Assembly (NCBI GenBank): GCA_023426505.1
Contig: JAFAAP010000137.1
Location: 1-29,562, forward strand
Source: Pseudomonadota bacterium
GTDB taxonomy: Bacteria > Pseudomonadota > Alphaproteobacteria > Rhizobiales > Beijerinckiaceae
Length of the DNA: 29,562 nucleotides
Direction of reading: 5' to 3'
Positions 1-7,108 of this stretch are shown here, piece by piece. The stretch's first letter is position 1. Each line of letters opens with the position of its first letter. Under the pieces are notes generated by a model. The model made no database searches. It worked only from the letters and a program-made list of their open reading frames with translations, and was not told where the DNA came from. The translations under genes were made by a program, and so were the position numbers.

Positions 1-1137
1 GTCTCTCTGTCGCGCCTCGGCGGCAGCTTGGAGCTGGAGGTCGAGCGCCAGATCCTGATCGGGCTGTTCGAGCTGGCCACCCTGCCCGCCCGCACGGCGG
101 TCGCCGAGCAGCGCTTTCGCGCCGCCCAGTTCCGCACCGCGGAGGCCGTCCTGCGGCTCGCCGCCGAGACCCGCCGGGAATACTACCGGGCCATCGCGGC
201 CAACCAGCAGGTCGCCTTCATGCAGCAGGCGCTCGGCACCGCCGAGACCGCCTCCGAGCTCGCCAAGCAGCTCGGCGAGAGTGGTGCCCTGAACAAGCTG
301 GAGCAGGCCCGCGAGCACGCGTTCTATCAGGAACTCGGGGCCCAGCTCGCCCGTGCCCGGATCGAGCAGAAGGTCGCCCGCGAGCGCCTGATCCGGCAGC
401 TCGGACTGTGGGGCCGTGACATCGACTTCCGCCTGCCCAGTTCCCTGCCGCCCCTGCCGGCCCGCATTGCCTCGGCCCAGGACATCGAGCGCCGGGCGCT
501 GGAGCGGCGCGTCGACCTCCAGGCGCTGCGCCATGACCTGAACGCGACCGCGCAGCAGTTCGGCCTGACGAATGCCACCCGCTTCGTCTCCGACGTCGAG
601 CTCGCCGGGCTTTCCAGCTACGAGCGCACGACATCCGTCTTCATCGAGGACGGCCAGCCCGTGGTCGAGAGCGAGAGGATCAAGCGGCGCGGCCTCGAGA
701 TCGAGTTTACGATCCCGATCTTCGACTTCGGCGCGGTGGGTGTCCGCAACGCGCAGGAGACTTACATGGCCGCGGCCAACCGCCTGGCGGAGCGGGCCGT
801 CAACGTCCGCTCCGAGGCCCGGGAGGCCTACCTGCGCTACCGCGGCAACTACGACCTCGCCCGGCATTACCAAGGCCGCGTCCTGCCCTTGCAGAAGCGG
901 ATCCAGGACGAGGCGACCCTGCAATACAGCGGCATGCTCGTCGACGTGAGCCAGCTCATCATCGACGCCCGCACCCGCATCCTCAGCAACGTCGATGCCA
1001 TCAACGCCCGCCGCGACTTCTGGATCGCCGCCACCGACCTTAAGGCCGCCCTCGTGGCCGGCGGGGCGGGTGGCGGCGGCGAGGGCGGTGGGGAGACCGT
1101 AACTGCCGCCGCAGGCGGCAGTGGCGGCGGACACTGA
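1..1137 (+). CDS. TolC-family outer-membrane efflux channel, 5'-truncated by window edge
   Basis: The reading frame is open from base 1, so the true start lies outside the window; 378 residues are visible. Long amphipathic helices rich in Ala, Arg, Glu and Gln, with a second half that restarts as a similar helix pair (PIFDFGAVGVRNAQ, then EAREAYLRYRGNYDLARHY), fit the duplicated alpha-barrel of TolC/CusC-like channels. In that family a trimer spans the outer membrane and periplasm and carries substrate out for an inner-membrane pump. The stop is 14 bases before the multicopper oxidase start, so the two are probably co-transcribed, which points to copper or another metal as substrate. The last 25 residues are an unusual Gly-rich tail ending in His. 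The family call is from pattern, not alignment; the pump partner would lie upstream, out of view. Confidence 0.82.
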   Translation, partial: VSLSRLGGSLELEVERQILIGLFELATLPARTAVAEQRFRAAQFRTAEAVLRLAAETRREYYRAIAANQQVAFMQQALGTAETASELAKQLGESGALNKLEQAREHAFYQELGAQLARARIEQKVARERLIRQLGLWGRDIDFRLPSSLPPLPARIASAQDIERRALERRVDLQALRHDLNATAQQFGLTNATRFVSDVELAGLSSYERTTSVFIEDGQPVVESERIKRRGLEIEFTIPIFDFGAVGVRNAQETYMAAANRLAERAVNVRSEAREAYLRYRGNYDLARHYQGRVLPLQKRIQDEATLQYSGMLVDVSQLIIDARTRILSNVDAINARRDFWIAATDLKAALVAGGAGGGGEGGGETVTAAAGGSGGGH

Positions 1138-1151
1138 CAAGGAGACATGCA

Positions 1152-2564
1152 ATGACCAATCTCTCACGCAGAGGTTTTCTCGGCGCTGGCGGCCTGGCTC
1201 TCGCAGGCGCCTCCATGGTCAGCGGGCGCACGCGGGCCGCGAGCCTGCCCGAGGCGCCGATCATGACGGAAGCCACCATGCAGCCGCCGCTTTATCCGAC
1301 GAGCGGGCCGAACTACCAACCCGTCGTCACCCTCAACGGCTGGACCCTGCCCTGGCGCCAGAACGGCGACTGGAAGGAGTTCCACCTGGTCGCCGAGCCC
1401 GTGGTGCGTGAGCTCGCGCCCGGCATGAAGGCGCACCTGTGGGGGTACAACGGCCAATCGCCGGGGCCGACCATCGAGGCGGTCGAGGGCGACAAGGTGC
1501 GCATCTTCGTCACCAACAAGCTGCCCGAGAACACAGCGGTGCATTGGCACGGCCAGCTCCTGCCCAACGGCATGGATGGCGTCGGCGGCCTCACGCAGCC
1601 GCACATCCCGCCTGGCAAGACCTTCGTGTACGAGTTCATCTGCCAGAAGTCCGGCACCTTCATGTACCACCCACATTCGGACGAGATGGTGCAGATGGCG
1701 ATGGGCATGATGGGCTTCTTTGTCGTGCACCCGCGCGATCCGGCCGAACGCCGGGTCGACCGCGACTTCGTGTTCCTGCTCAACGCCTTCGACATTGAGG
1801 CCGGGTCTTACGTGCCGAAGGTCAACACGATGCTCGACTTCAATCTGTGGTGCTGGAACTCGCGCGTGTTCCCCGGGATCGATCCGTTCGTGGTGCGCCA
1901 GGGCGACAAGGTGCGGATCCGGTTCGGCAACCTCACCATGACCAACCATCCAGTCCACATGCACGGCTACGACTTCAAGGTCACTGGCACCGACGGCGGC
2001 TGGGTGCCGGAGACGGCGCAGTGGCCCGAGGTCTCCGTCGACGTCGCCGTCGGGCAGATGCGGGCCTTTGAGTTCGTGGCCGACGCCCCTGGCGACTGGG
2101 CGATCCATTGCCACAAGTCGCACCACACCATGAACGCCATGGGTCATGACGTGAAGACCTACATCGGCGTCAACATGAAGAGGACGGCGGCGGCCATCAA
2201 GAAGGTGGCACCGGGCTACATGCCGATGGGCTCGAACGGCATGGGCGAGATGGGATCCATGGAGATGCCGCTTCCCGACAACACGCTGCCGATGATGACG
2301 GGCTTCGCCCAGTTCGGTCCCGTCGAGATGGGCGGCATGTTCTCGGTCGTGAAGGTGCGCCCCGGCCTCGCGGCCGACGATTACAAGGATCCGGGCTGGT
2401 ACAAGCACCCGGAAGGAACGGTCGCTTACGAGTGGAAGGGCGAGCAGCTCGCCGAGCCCACGCGTGGGACCTCGCCCGACAGCGGCGTCAAGGCGACGGA
2501 GTTCCGCGCCGTCGACCCGCGCAAGCGGCCCGTCCGCACCGCCGGCGGCCACGACAATCACTGA
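1152..2564 (+). CDS. Tat-exported multicopper oxidase (copper oxidase)
   Basis: Codes for 470 residues from an ATG preceded by AAGGAG at 1139-1144. The N-terminus has a twin-arginine motif (SRRGFLG, residues 5-11) and a hydrophobic stretch, so the folded protein is expected in the periplasm. The four copper-ligand segments are all present: HWH at 131-133, HPH at 173-175, HPVHMH at 266-271, and HCH at 319-321 continuing to H325 and M330, which gives the type 1 ligand set Cys320, His325 and Met330. The C-terminal quarter (about 355-395) is Met-rich. Periplasmic enzymes of this family oxidise Cu(I) to Cu(II) or bind excess copper, reducing O2 to water. At 470 residues it is somewhat shorter than plasmid-type CopA oxidases. 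A cupredoxin follows after 29 bases. The exact substrate is inferred from neighbours. Confidence 0.93.
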   Translation: MTNLSRRGFLGAGGLALAGASMVSGRTRAASLPEAPIMTEATMQPPLYPTSGPNYQPVVTLNGWTLPWRQNGDWKEFHLVAEPVVRELAPGMKAHLWGYNGQSPGPTIEAVEGDKVRIFVTNKLPENTAVHWHGQLLPNGMDGVGGLTQPHIPPGKTFVYEFICQKSGTFMYHPHSDEMVQMAMGMMGFFVVHPRDPAERRVDRDFVFLLNAFDIEAGSYVPKVNTMLDFNLWCWNSRVFPGIDPFVVRQGDKVRIRFGNLTMTNHPVHMHGYDFKVTGTDGGWVPETAQWPEVSVDVAVGQMRAFEFVADAPGDWAIHCHKSHHTMNAMGHDVKTYIGVNMKRTAAAIKKVAPGYMPMGSNGMGEMGSMEMPLPDNTLPMMTGFAQFGPVEMGGMFSVVKVRPGLAADDYKDPGWYKHPEGTVAYEWKGEQLAEPTRGTSPDSGVKATEFRAVDPRKRPVRTAGGHDNH

Positions 2565-2593
2565 ACCGACAACCGATACCGAAGGAGCAATCG

Positions 2594-3085
2594 ATGAAGA
2601 CTCGTATTTCCGCCCTCATGGGCGCCGCCACGGCGCTGGCGCTTTCGACGGGGCTGGCGCTGGCTGGCCCCGGCGAACCCGGCCACAGCCACAAGTCGTT
2701 CGCGGCCGGGGAGCCGGGCGATCCGAAGAAGCCCGTGGCCAAGACCATCGAGGTCATCATGAGGGAGACCGACGACGCCAAGATGCTGTTCGAGCCGAAC
2801 AAGGTCGAGATCAAGCGCGGCGAGCAGGTGAAGTTCGTGCTCAGGAACCATGGTTCGGTCGATCATGAGTTCATGCTCGACACCATCGAGCGCAACGCCA
2901 AGCACAAGATCGCCATGGAGAAGAACCCGGACATGGAGCACGACGATCCGAACGGGAAGCGTCTGACGCCGAAGGGCTCCAACGAGATCGTCTGGCGTTT
3001 CACCAAGCCCGGCACCTTCGAGTTCGCCTGCCTGATCCCGGGACACTACGAATCCGGCATGCATGGCACCGTCGTCGTCAAGTGA
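2594..3085 (+). CDS. Periplasmic cupredoxin (plastocyanin/azurin-like blue copper protein)
   Basis: The ATG at 2594 follows AAGGAG (2582-2587) and begins a typical signal peptide (residues 1 to about 24, ending LALAGP), so it is preferred to in-frame starts further upstream, which would overlap the oxidase gene. The mature protein has a His-containing start (GHSHKS) and one cupredoxin fold. Candidate type 1 copper ligands are His91 (in VDHEFML), Cys146, His151 and Met156 (ACLIPGHYESGM, spacing C-x4-H-x4-M). Such proteins carry electrons or copper in the periplasm. Its place straight after a multicopper oxidase suggests it passes electrons or copper to that enzyme; this partnership is inference. 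All four ligands are present. Confidence 0.9.
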   Translation: MKTRISALMGAATALALSTGLALAGPGEPGHSHKSFAAGEPGDPKKPVAKTIEVIMRETDDAKMLFEPNKVEIKRGEQVKFVLRNHGSVDHEFMLDTIERNAKHKIAMEKNPDMEHDDPNGKRLTPKGSNEIVWRFTKPGTFEFACLIPGHYESGMHGTVVVK

Positions 3086-3131
3086 CGGCGCGATCCCTCA
3101 GTCCCTAACCAACCTAACAACGGAGTTTCCT

Positions 3132-3422
3132 ATGAAGCGTATTGCCATCAGCCTGATTGCCGCCCTGAGCCTCTCCGGCGGCGCCCTCGCACAGGGTCTG
3201 CCGACGGTCTCCGGCACGGTCGAGAAGCTCGACACCGCCCAGGGCAAGATCACAATCGACCACGGCGCCATCCCGAACCTCGACATGGAGGCCATGACGA
3301 TGGTGTTCCGCGCCCAGGATCCGGCCCTGCTCAAGGGCATCAAGGCCGGGGACAAGGTACACTTCACCGCCGACCGCGTGAACGGCCAGATCTCCGTCAC
3401 CTCGATCAAGAAGGGTTCGTAG
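3132..3422 (+). CDS. CusF-type periplasmic copper-binding protein
   Basis: A 96-residue protein starting at ATG 3132; GGAG at 3122-3125 is a fair ribosome site and residues 1-21 form a signal peptide ending ALA-QG. The rest is one CusF-like small beta-barrel: VSGTVEKLD, ITIDHGAIPNLDMEAMTM, GDKVHFTADRVNGQISV. By comparison with CusF, His44, Met55 and Met57 would bind Cu(I) or Ag(I). In E. coli CusF a Trp caps the metal; here that place holds Met52 (NLDM in place of NW). The protein should shuttle metal in the periplasm towards the efflux channel or the oxidase. Its domain is nearly identical in layout to the two CusF domains of the next gene, suggesting local duplication. Confidence 0.9.
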   Translation: MKRIAISLIAALSLSGGALAQGLPTVSGTVEKLDTAQGKITIDHGAIPNLDMEAMTMVFRAQDPALLKGIKAGDKVHFTADRVNGQISVTSIKKGS

Positions 3423-3433
3423 GACCCGCGCCG

Positions 3434-3454
3434 CCCCGCAGCCGGCCTGCGGGG
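3434..3454 (+). terminator. Hairpin between the CusF gene and the DUF305-CusF gene
   Basis: CCCCGCAG (3434-3441) pairs perfectly with CTGCGGGG (3447-3454) around a 5-base loop. There is no strong T-tract, only GTCCTTCC downstream, so it may be a weak terminator or an mRNA-stabilising stem within one operon. Confidence 0.5.
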
Positions 3455-3483
3455 CCGTCCTTCCGACTCAAGAGGCATTGCCA

Positions 3484-4446
3484 ATGAAACGCTTGACCAT
3501 CGCCCTCACCGCCGTCGGAGCCGTCCTGGCCGTCCTCGCCATCGGCCCCAACCGCATCGCGCAGGCACAACCCGCCAAGGGTGCGCTTTCCACCTACGAG
3601 CGGGTGCTCGAGGTGATGAACGGCCGCTTCAAGGACACGAAACTCGTCGGCGATCCCGACAGGGACTTCGCCGCGCTCGTCGTCGCGCACCACGAGGACC
3701 TGATCTTCCTCGCCCGCACGCAACTGGAGCACGGGGGTGACGAGCAACTCCGCCGGATGGCGCAGAGGATCATCGACGAGCAGCAGAGGCAGGTTTCCGA
3801 GCTGAAGGACTGGCAGGTCCGCAACCGCCAGCCCGATTACCGCGCCAAGGCGGACCAGCCGCCGCACGGCTCCGGGCCGCTCGACCGGACGGCCGCGCCA
3901 GCCCCGCAGGTCCAGGCGGCCGCCCCGGCACAACCCGCCACGCAGGCTCTCGCCAGCCCACTCCCCACGGTCTCGGGCACGGTGGAGAAGGTCGATGCAG
4001 GTGCAGGCAAGGTCACGATCGACCATGGCCCCATCCCCAACCTCGACATGGATGCCATGACGATGGTCCTCCGCGTCCGGGACCCTGCCCTCCTCCAGGG
4101 GGTGAAGGAAGGCGACAAGGTGCGGTTCCAGGCCGACCGGGTGAACGGGCAGATCTCCGTCGTGACGATCGAGACGGGCCGAGCCCAAGCGGCCCCGGCC
4201 AAGCCAGCGACTGCCGCGAACCTGCCGCTGGTGGCCGGCACGGTCGAGAAGGTGGACCCGGGCGCCGGGAAGATCACGATCGATCACGGCGCCATTCCCA
4301 ACCTCGACATGGACCCGATGACGATGGTGTTCCGCATCCAGGATCCGGCGGTCATTAAGGGCGTGAAGGCTGGCGACAAGGTCCGGTTCCAGGCGGACCG
4401 CGTCAACGGGCAACTCAGCGTCGTCAGCATCCGGAAGGGAAAGTGA
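3484..4446 (+). CDS. Periplasmic DUF305-CusF-CusF fusion protein
   Basis: A 320-residue protein from ATG 3484, with GAGG (3472-3475) upstream and a signal peptide at residues 1-28 (ending IAQAQ). Residues about 36-113 resemble the DUF305 four-helix metal-associated domain: GDPDRDFAALVVAHHEDLI with paired His69-His70, then MAQRIIDEQQRQVSELKDW. A Pro/Ala/Gln linker (about 116-160) leads to CusF domain 1 (about 161-232; His181, Met189, Met192, Met194). A short Ala/Pro linker then leads to CusF domain 2 (about 248-317; His268, Met276, Met279, Met281). DUF305 proteins occur often in copper loci but their biochemical role is not settled. The fusion suggests one polypeptide holding several Cu(I) sites on flexible arms. 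The domain calls for CusF are firm; the DUF305 call is from motif resemblance. Confidence 0.85.
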   Translation: MKRLTIALTAVGAVLAVLAIGPNRIAQAQPAKGALSTYERVLEVMNGRFKDTKLVGDPDRDFAALVVAHHEDLIFLARTQLEHGGDEQLRRMAQRIIDEQQRQVSELKDWQVRNRQPDYRAKADQPPHGSGPLDRTAAPAPQVQAAAPAQPATQALASPLPTVSGTVEKVDAGAGKVTIDHGPIPNLDMDAMTMVLRVRDPALLQGVKEGDKVRFQADRVNGQISVVTIETGRAQAAPAKPATAANLPLVAGTVEKVDPGAGKITIDHGAIPNLDMDPMTMVFRIQDPAVIKGVKAGDKVRFQADRVNGQLSVVSIRKGK

Positions 4447-4451
4447 CCGTC

Positions 4452-4503
4452 ATCGGCGGCCATGCGTTGCCCTGGATCAATGCCGCAATGGGGAGCCGCC
4501 GAT
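4452..4503. terminator. Long-loop inverted repeat after the DUF305-CusF gene
   Basis: ATCGGCGGC (4452-4460) and GCCGCCGAT (4495-4503) are perfect 9-bp complements separated by 34 bases, starting 6 bases after the stop codon. It may end the upstream transcript before the separate copper-responsive promoter, but the loop is long and no T-tract follows. Confidence 0.35.
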
Positions 4504-4523
4504 AATCCGATGCTTGGAGCGGC

Positions 4524-4554
4524 TTGACCTTGCCACGATGGCAAGGACGACCAT
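4524..4554 (+). promoter_or_regulatory. Copper-responsive MerR-type (CueR/HmrR) promoter and operator
   Basis: A -35 box TTGACC (4524-4529) is followed by a 19-base spacer and a weak -10 candidate GACCAT (4549-4554). Overlapping the -35 and spacer is a 19-bp dyad, CCTTGCCA (4528-4535), CGA, TGGCAAGG (4539-4546), with perfect 8-bp arms. The layout and the CCTT...AAGG ends match the copA promoter bound by CueR in E. coli and HmrR sites in rhizobia, where the over-long spacer makes transcription depend on metal-bound activator. The P-type ATPase starts 29 bases downstream. No merR-type gene is in the window, so the activator must be encoded elsewhere. Confidence 0.8.
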
Positions 4555-4583
4555 CCGTCCCAGCGTATCAGGCGAGGTGAGCC

Positions 4584-6989
4584 ATGACTGACAATCGTAC
4601 CGCCGACCGCCACTCACACGAGGGGCATCATCATGCTCCTCATGCCCATGGCGACCATGACGGGCACCATCATCACCATGAACCGGCAGCGGACACCGGG
4701 ACGGTGAAGGATCCGGTCTGCGGGATGATAGTCGACCCGCATGAGACCAAGCACCGGGCCCGGTACGAGGGCAAGCCGTATTACTTCTGCTCGTCCGGCT
4801 GCCAGTCGAAGTTCATGGCCGAGCCAGCAAAGTACGCTGAGCTGGCAACGGCGCGAAAGGCCGAGCCCGTGCCGGAGGGCACGATCTACACCTGCCCGAT
4901 GCACCCGGAGATCCGCCAAGTCGGCCCAGGCTCGTGCCCGATCTGCGGCATGGCGCTCGAACCGGTGTTCGCCACCGCCGAGACCGGCCCGAGCCACGAG
5001 CTCGTCGACATGACGCGCCGGTTCTGGATCGGCCTCGTCCTGAGCCTACCCGTGGTCGCGCTGGAGATGGGCGGCCACCTGACGGGCCTCACCCACACCA
5101 TCGGCCAGCAGACCTCGAACTGGATCCAGATGCTGTTCGCGACCCCGGTCGTGCTCTGGGCGGGCTGGCCCTTCTTCGTGCGCGGCGGGCAGTCGTTGAA
5201 GAACCGCAGCCTCAACATGTTCACGCTGATCGCCATGGGCACGGGCGTCGCCTGGGTCTACAGCATGGTCGCGACGCTGGTGCCCGACATCTTTCCCGCC
5301 GCCTTCCGCGGCCATGACGGCTCGGTCGCAGTCTACTTCGAAGCGGCAGCCGTCATCACCGTCCTCGTCCTGCTCGGGCAGGTTCTCGAGCTGCGTGCCC
5401 GCGAGACGACGAGCGGCGCCATCCGCGCGCTCCTCGACCTCGCGCCCAAGACGGCGCGCAAGATCCTGCCCGACGGCGCCGAGCAGGAGGTCCAGCTCGA
5501 CACCGTGCAAGTGGGCGACCGCCTGCGGGTTCGCCCGGGCGAGAAGGTCCCGGTCGACGGGGCCGTGCTCGAGGGGCGCAGCTCGGTCGACGAATCCATG
5601 GTGACGGGCGAGTCGATGCCCGTCACCAAGGAGGTCGGCGCCAAGGTGATCGGCGGGACGATGAACCAGTCCGGCGGCCTCGTGATCGAGGCGCAAAAGG
5701 TCGGAAGGGACACGATGCTGTCCCAGATCGTCCAGCTCGTCGCCGAGGCCCAGCGCAGTCGTGCCCCGATCCAGCGCCTGGCCGACCAGGTGTCAGGCTA
5801 CTTCGTGCCGGCCGTCATCGGGGTGGCGGCGCTGGCCTTCATGGCCTGGGCGATCTGGGGACCCGAACCGCAATTCTCCTACGGGCTCGTGGCCGCCGTG
5901 GCGGTGCTGATCATCGCCTGCCCGTGCGCGCTCGGGCTGGCCACGCCGATGTCGATCATGGTTGGCGTCGGACGCGGCGCCGGAGCGGGCGTGCTGATCA
6001 AGAATGCCGAAGCCCTGGAGCATATGGAGAAGGTCGACACCCTGGTCGTCGACAAGACTGGAACGCTCACCGAAGGAAGGCCTGCCGTGACGGCCATCGT
6101 GCCGGCGCAGGGCTTCAGCGAGGCCGAGGTGCTGCGCCTGTCGGCCAGCGCCGAGCGGCCGAGCGAACACCCGCTCGCCATCGCCATCGTCGAGGCGGCC
6201 GAAAAGCGGGGCATCGCGACGGCTCCGGTCTCGGAGTTCGACTCGCCCACCGGCAAGGGGGCGCTCGGCACAGTCGAGGGCAAGCGCGTGGTGCTCGGCA
6301 GCGCCAAGTTCCTGGCGGAGCATGGCATCGACGTGGCTCCCTTGGCGGAACAGGCCGACAAGCTGCGTGAGGACGGCGCGACGGCGATCTTCGCCGGCAT
6401 CGACGGCAAGGTGGCAGGCGCCATCGCCATTGCCGACCCGGTGAAGGCCACGACGCCCGAGGCACTGGCCGGCCTGAAGGCGGAGGGCATCTGCGTCGTG
6501 ATGCTGACCGGCGACAACTGGACGACGGCACGGGCTGTCGCCAGACAGCTCGGGATTGACGAGGTTGAGGCCGAGGTGCTGCCGGAGCAGAAGAGCGCCG
6601 TGGTCGAGAAGTTCAAGCGTGAGGGCCGCGTCGTGGCCATGGCGGGCGACGGCGTCAATGACGCGCCGGCGCTGGCGGCGGCGGACGTCGGCATCGCAAT
6701 GGGCACCGGCACCGACGTGGCGATGGAGAGTGCGGGCGTCACCTTGCTCAAGGGCGATCTGACCGGCATCGTGCGAGCGCATCGGCTGTCTCGGGCGACC
6801 ATGCGCAACATCCGCCAGAACTTGTTCTTCGCCTTCATCTATAACGCGCTGGGCGTGCCGGTCGCGGCAGGCGTGCTCTACCCGGTCTTCGGCATCCTGC
6901 TGTCGCCGATCATTGCGGCGGCCGCCATGGCGCTGTCGTCAGTGAGCGTGATCGGCAACGCCATCCGGCTCCGCGCCGTCCGGCTATGA
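4584..6989 (+). CDS. copA: Cu(I)-exporting P1B-type ATPase with His-rich, YHS and CPMHP metal-binding N-terminus
   Basis: An 801-residue inner-membrane pump. Residues 10-33 are a His-rich stretch; 43-85 form a YHS domain (DPVCGM, FCSSGC); 102-128 form a heavy-metal-binding segment (YTCPMHPE, CPICGM). No classical CxxC HMA domain is seen. The P-type core is complete: the CPC transport motif at Cys446-Pro447-Cys448, phosphorylated Asp490 in DKTGT, the SEHP motif at His529-Pro530, and GDGVND at 688-693. The Cu(I) signatures of the last membrane helices are present, IYNALGVPVA and MALSSVSV (YN and MxxSS). It should use ATP to export Cu(I) from the cytoplasm to the periplasmic copper proteins encoded upstream. 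A CueR-like promoter precedes it and a hairpin follows it, so it forms its own transcription unit. Silver is also a likely substrate. Confidence 0.95.
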   Translation: MTDNRTADRHSHEGHHHAPHAHGDHDGHHHHHEPAADTGTVKDPVCGMIVDPHETKHRARYEGKPYYFCSSGCQSKFMAEPAKYAELATARKAEPVPEGTIYTCPMHPEIRQVGPGSCPICGMALEPVFATAETGPSHELVDMTRRFWIGLVLSLPVVALEMGGHLTGLTHTIGQQTSNWIQMLFATPVVLWAGWPFFVRGGQSLKNRSLNMFTLIAMGTGVAWVYSMVATLVPDIFPAAFRGHDGSVAVYFEAAAVITVLVLLGQVLELRARETTSGAIRALLDLAPKTARKILPDGAEQEVQLDTVQVGDRLRVRPGEKVPVDGAVLEGRSSVDESMVTGESMPVTKEVGAKVIGGTMNQSGGLVIEAQKVGRDTMLSQIVQLVAEAQRSRAPIQRLADQVSGYFVPAVIGVAALAFMAWAIWGPEPQFSYGLVAAVAVLIIACPCALGLATPMSIMVGVGRGAGAGVLIKNAEALEHMEKVDTLVVDKTGTLTEGRPAVTAIVPAQGFSEAEVLRLSASAERPSEHPLAIAIVEAAEKRGIATAPVSEFDSPTGKGALGTVEGKRVVLGSAKFLAEHGIDVAPLAEQADKLREDGATAIFAGIDGKVAGAIAIADPVKATTPEALAGLKAEGICVVMLTGDNWTTARAVARQLGIDEVEAEVLPEQKSAVVEKFKREGRVVAMAGDGVNDAPALAAADVGIAMGTGTDVAMESAGVTLLKGDLTGIVRAHRLSRATMRNIRQNLFFAFIYNALGVPVAAGVLYPVFGILLSPIIAAAAMALSSVSVIGNAIRLRAVRL

Positions 6990-7018
6990 CATTCCGCCCG
7001 GCCGTCGGGCGGAATGTC
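6988..7018. terminator. Strong hairpin terminator after the copper ATPase
   Basis: GACATTCCGCCCG (6988-7000) pairs with CGGGCGGAATGTC (7006-7018), a perfect 13-bp stem with a 5-base loop. The stem begins inside the TGA stop codon (6987-6989). No T-run follows, so termination may rest on the stem itself. Confidence 0.7.
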
Positions 7019-7108
7019 GATGGAAAGAGGGGTCTCGTCGACGGTCATCCTGCCGTTTTGCGTACGGTCCTGTGAGGCCGCGCACGGGCATTCGGGACCG
7101 GAGAAGGC

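Noticed and set aside
1164..2561. Long open frame antisense to the multicopper oxidase
   Set aside because: It is a by-product of high G+C codon use; composition is dominated by His, Arg, Val and Asp and no domain is visible, while the plus strand has complete copper motifs.
3406..4413. Long minus-strand frame across the DUF305-CusF gene
   Set aside because: Mirror of the repeated CusF coding sequence; no domain, no ribosome site.
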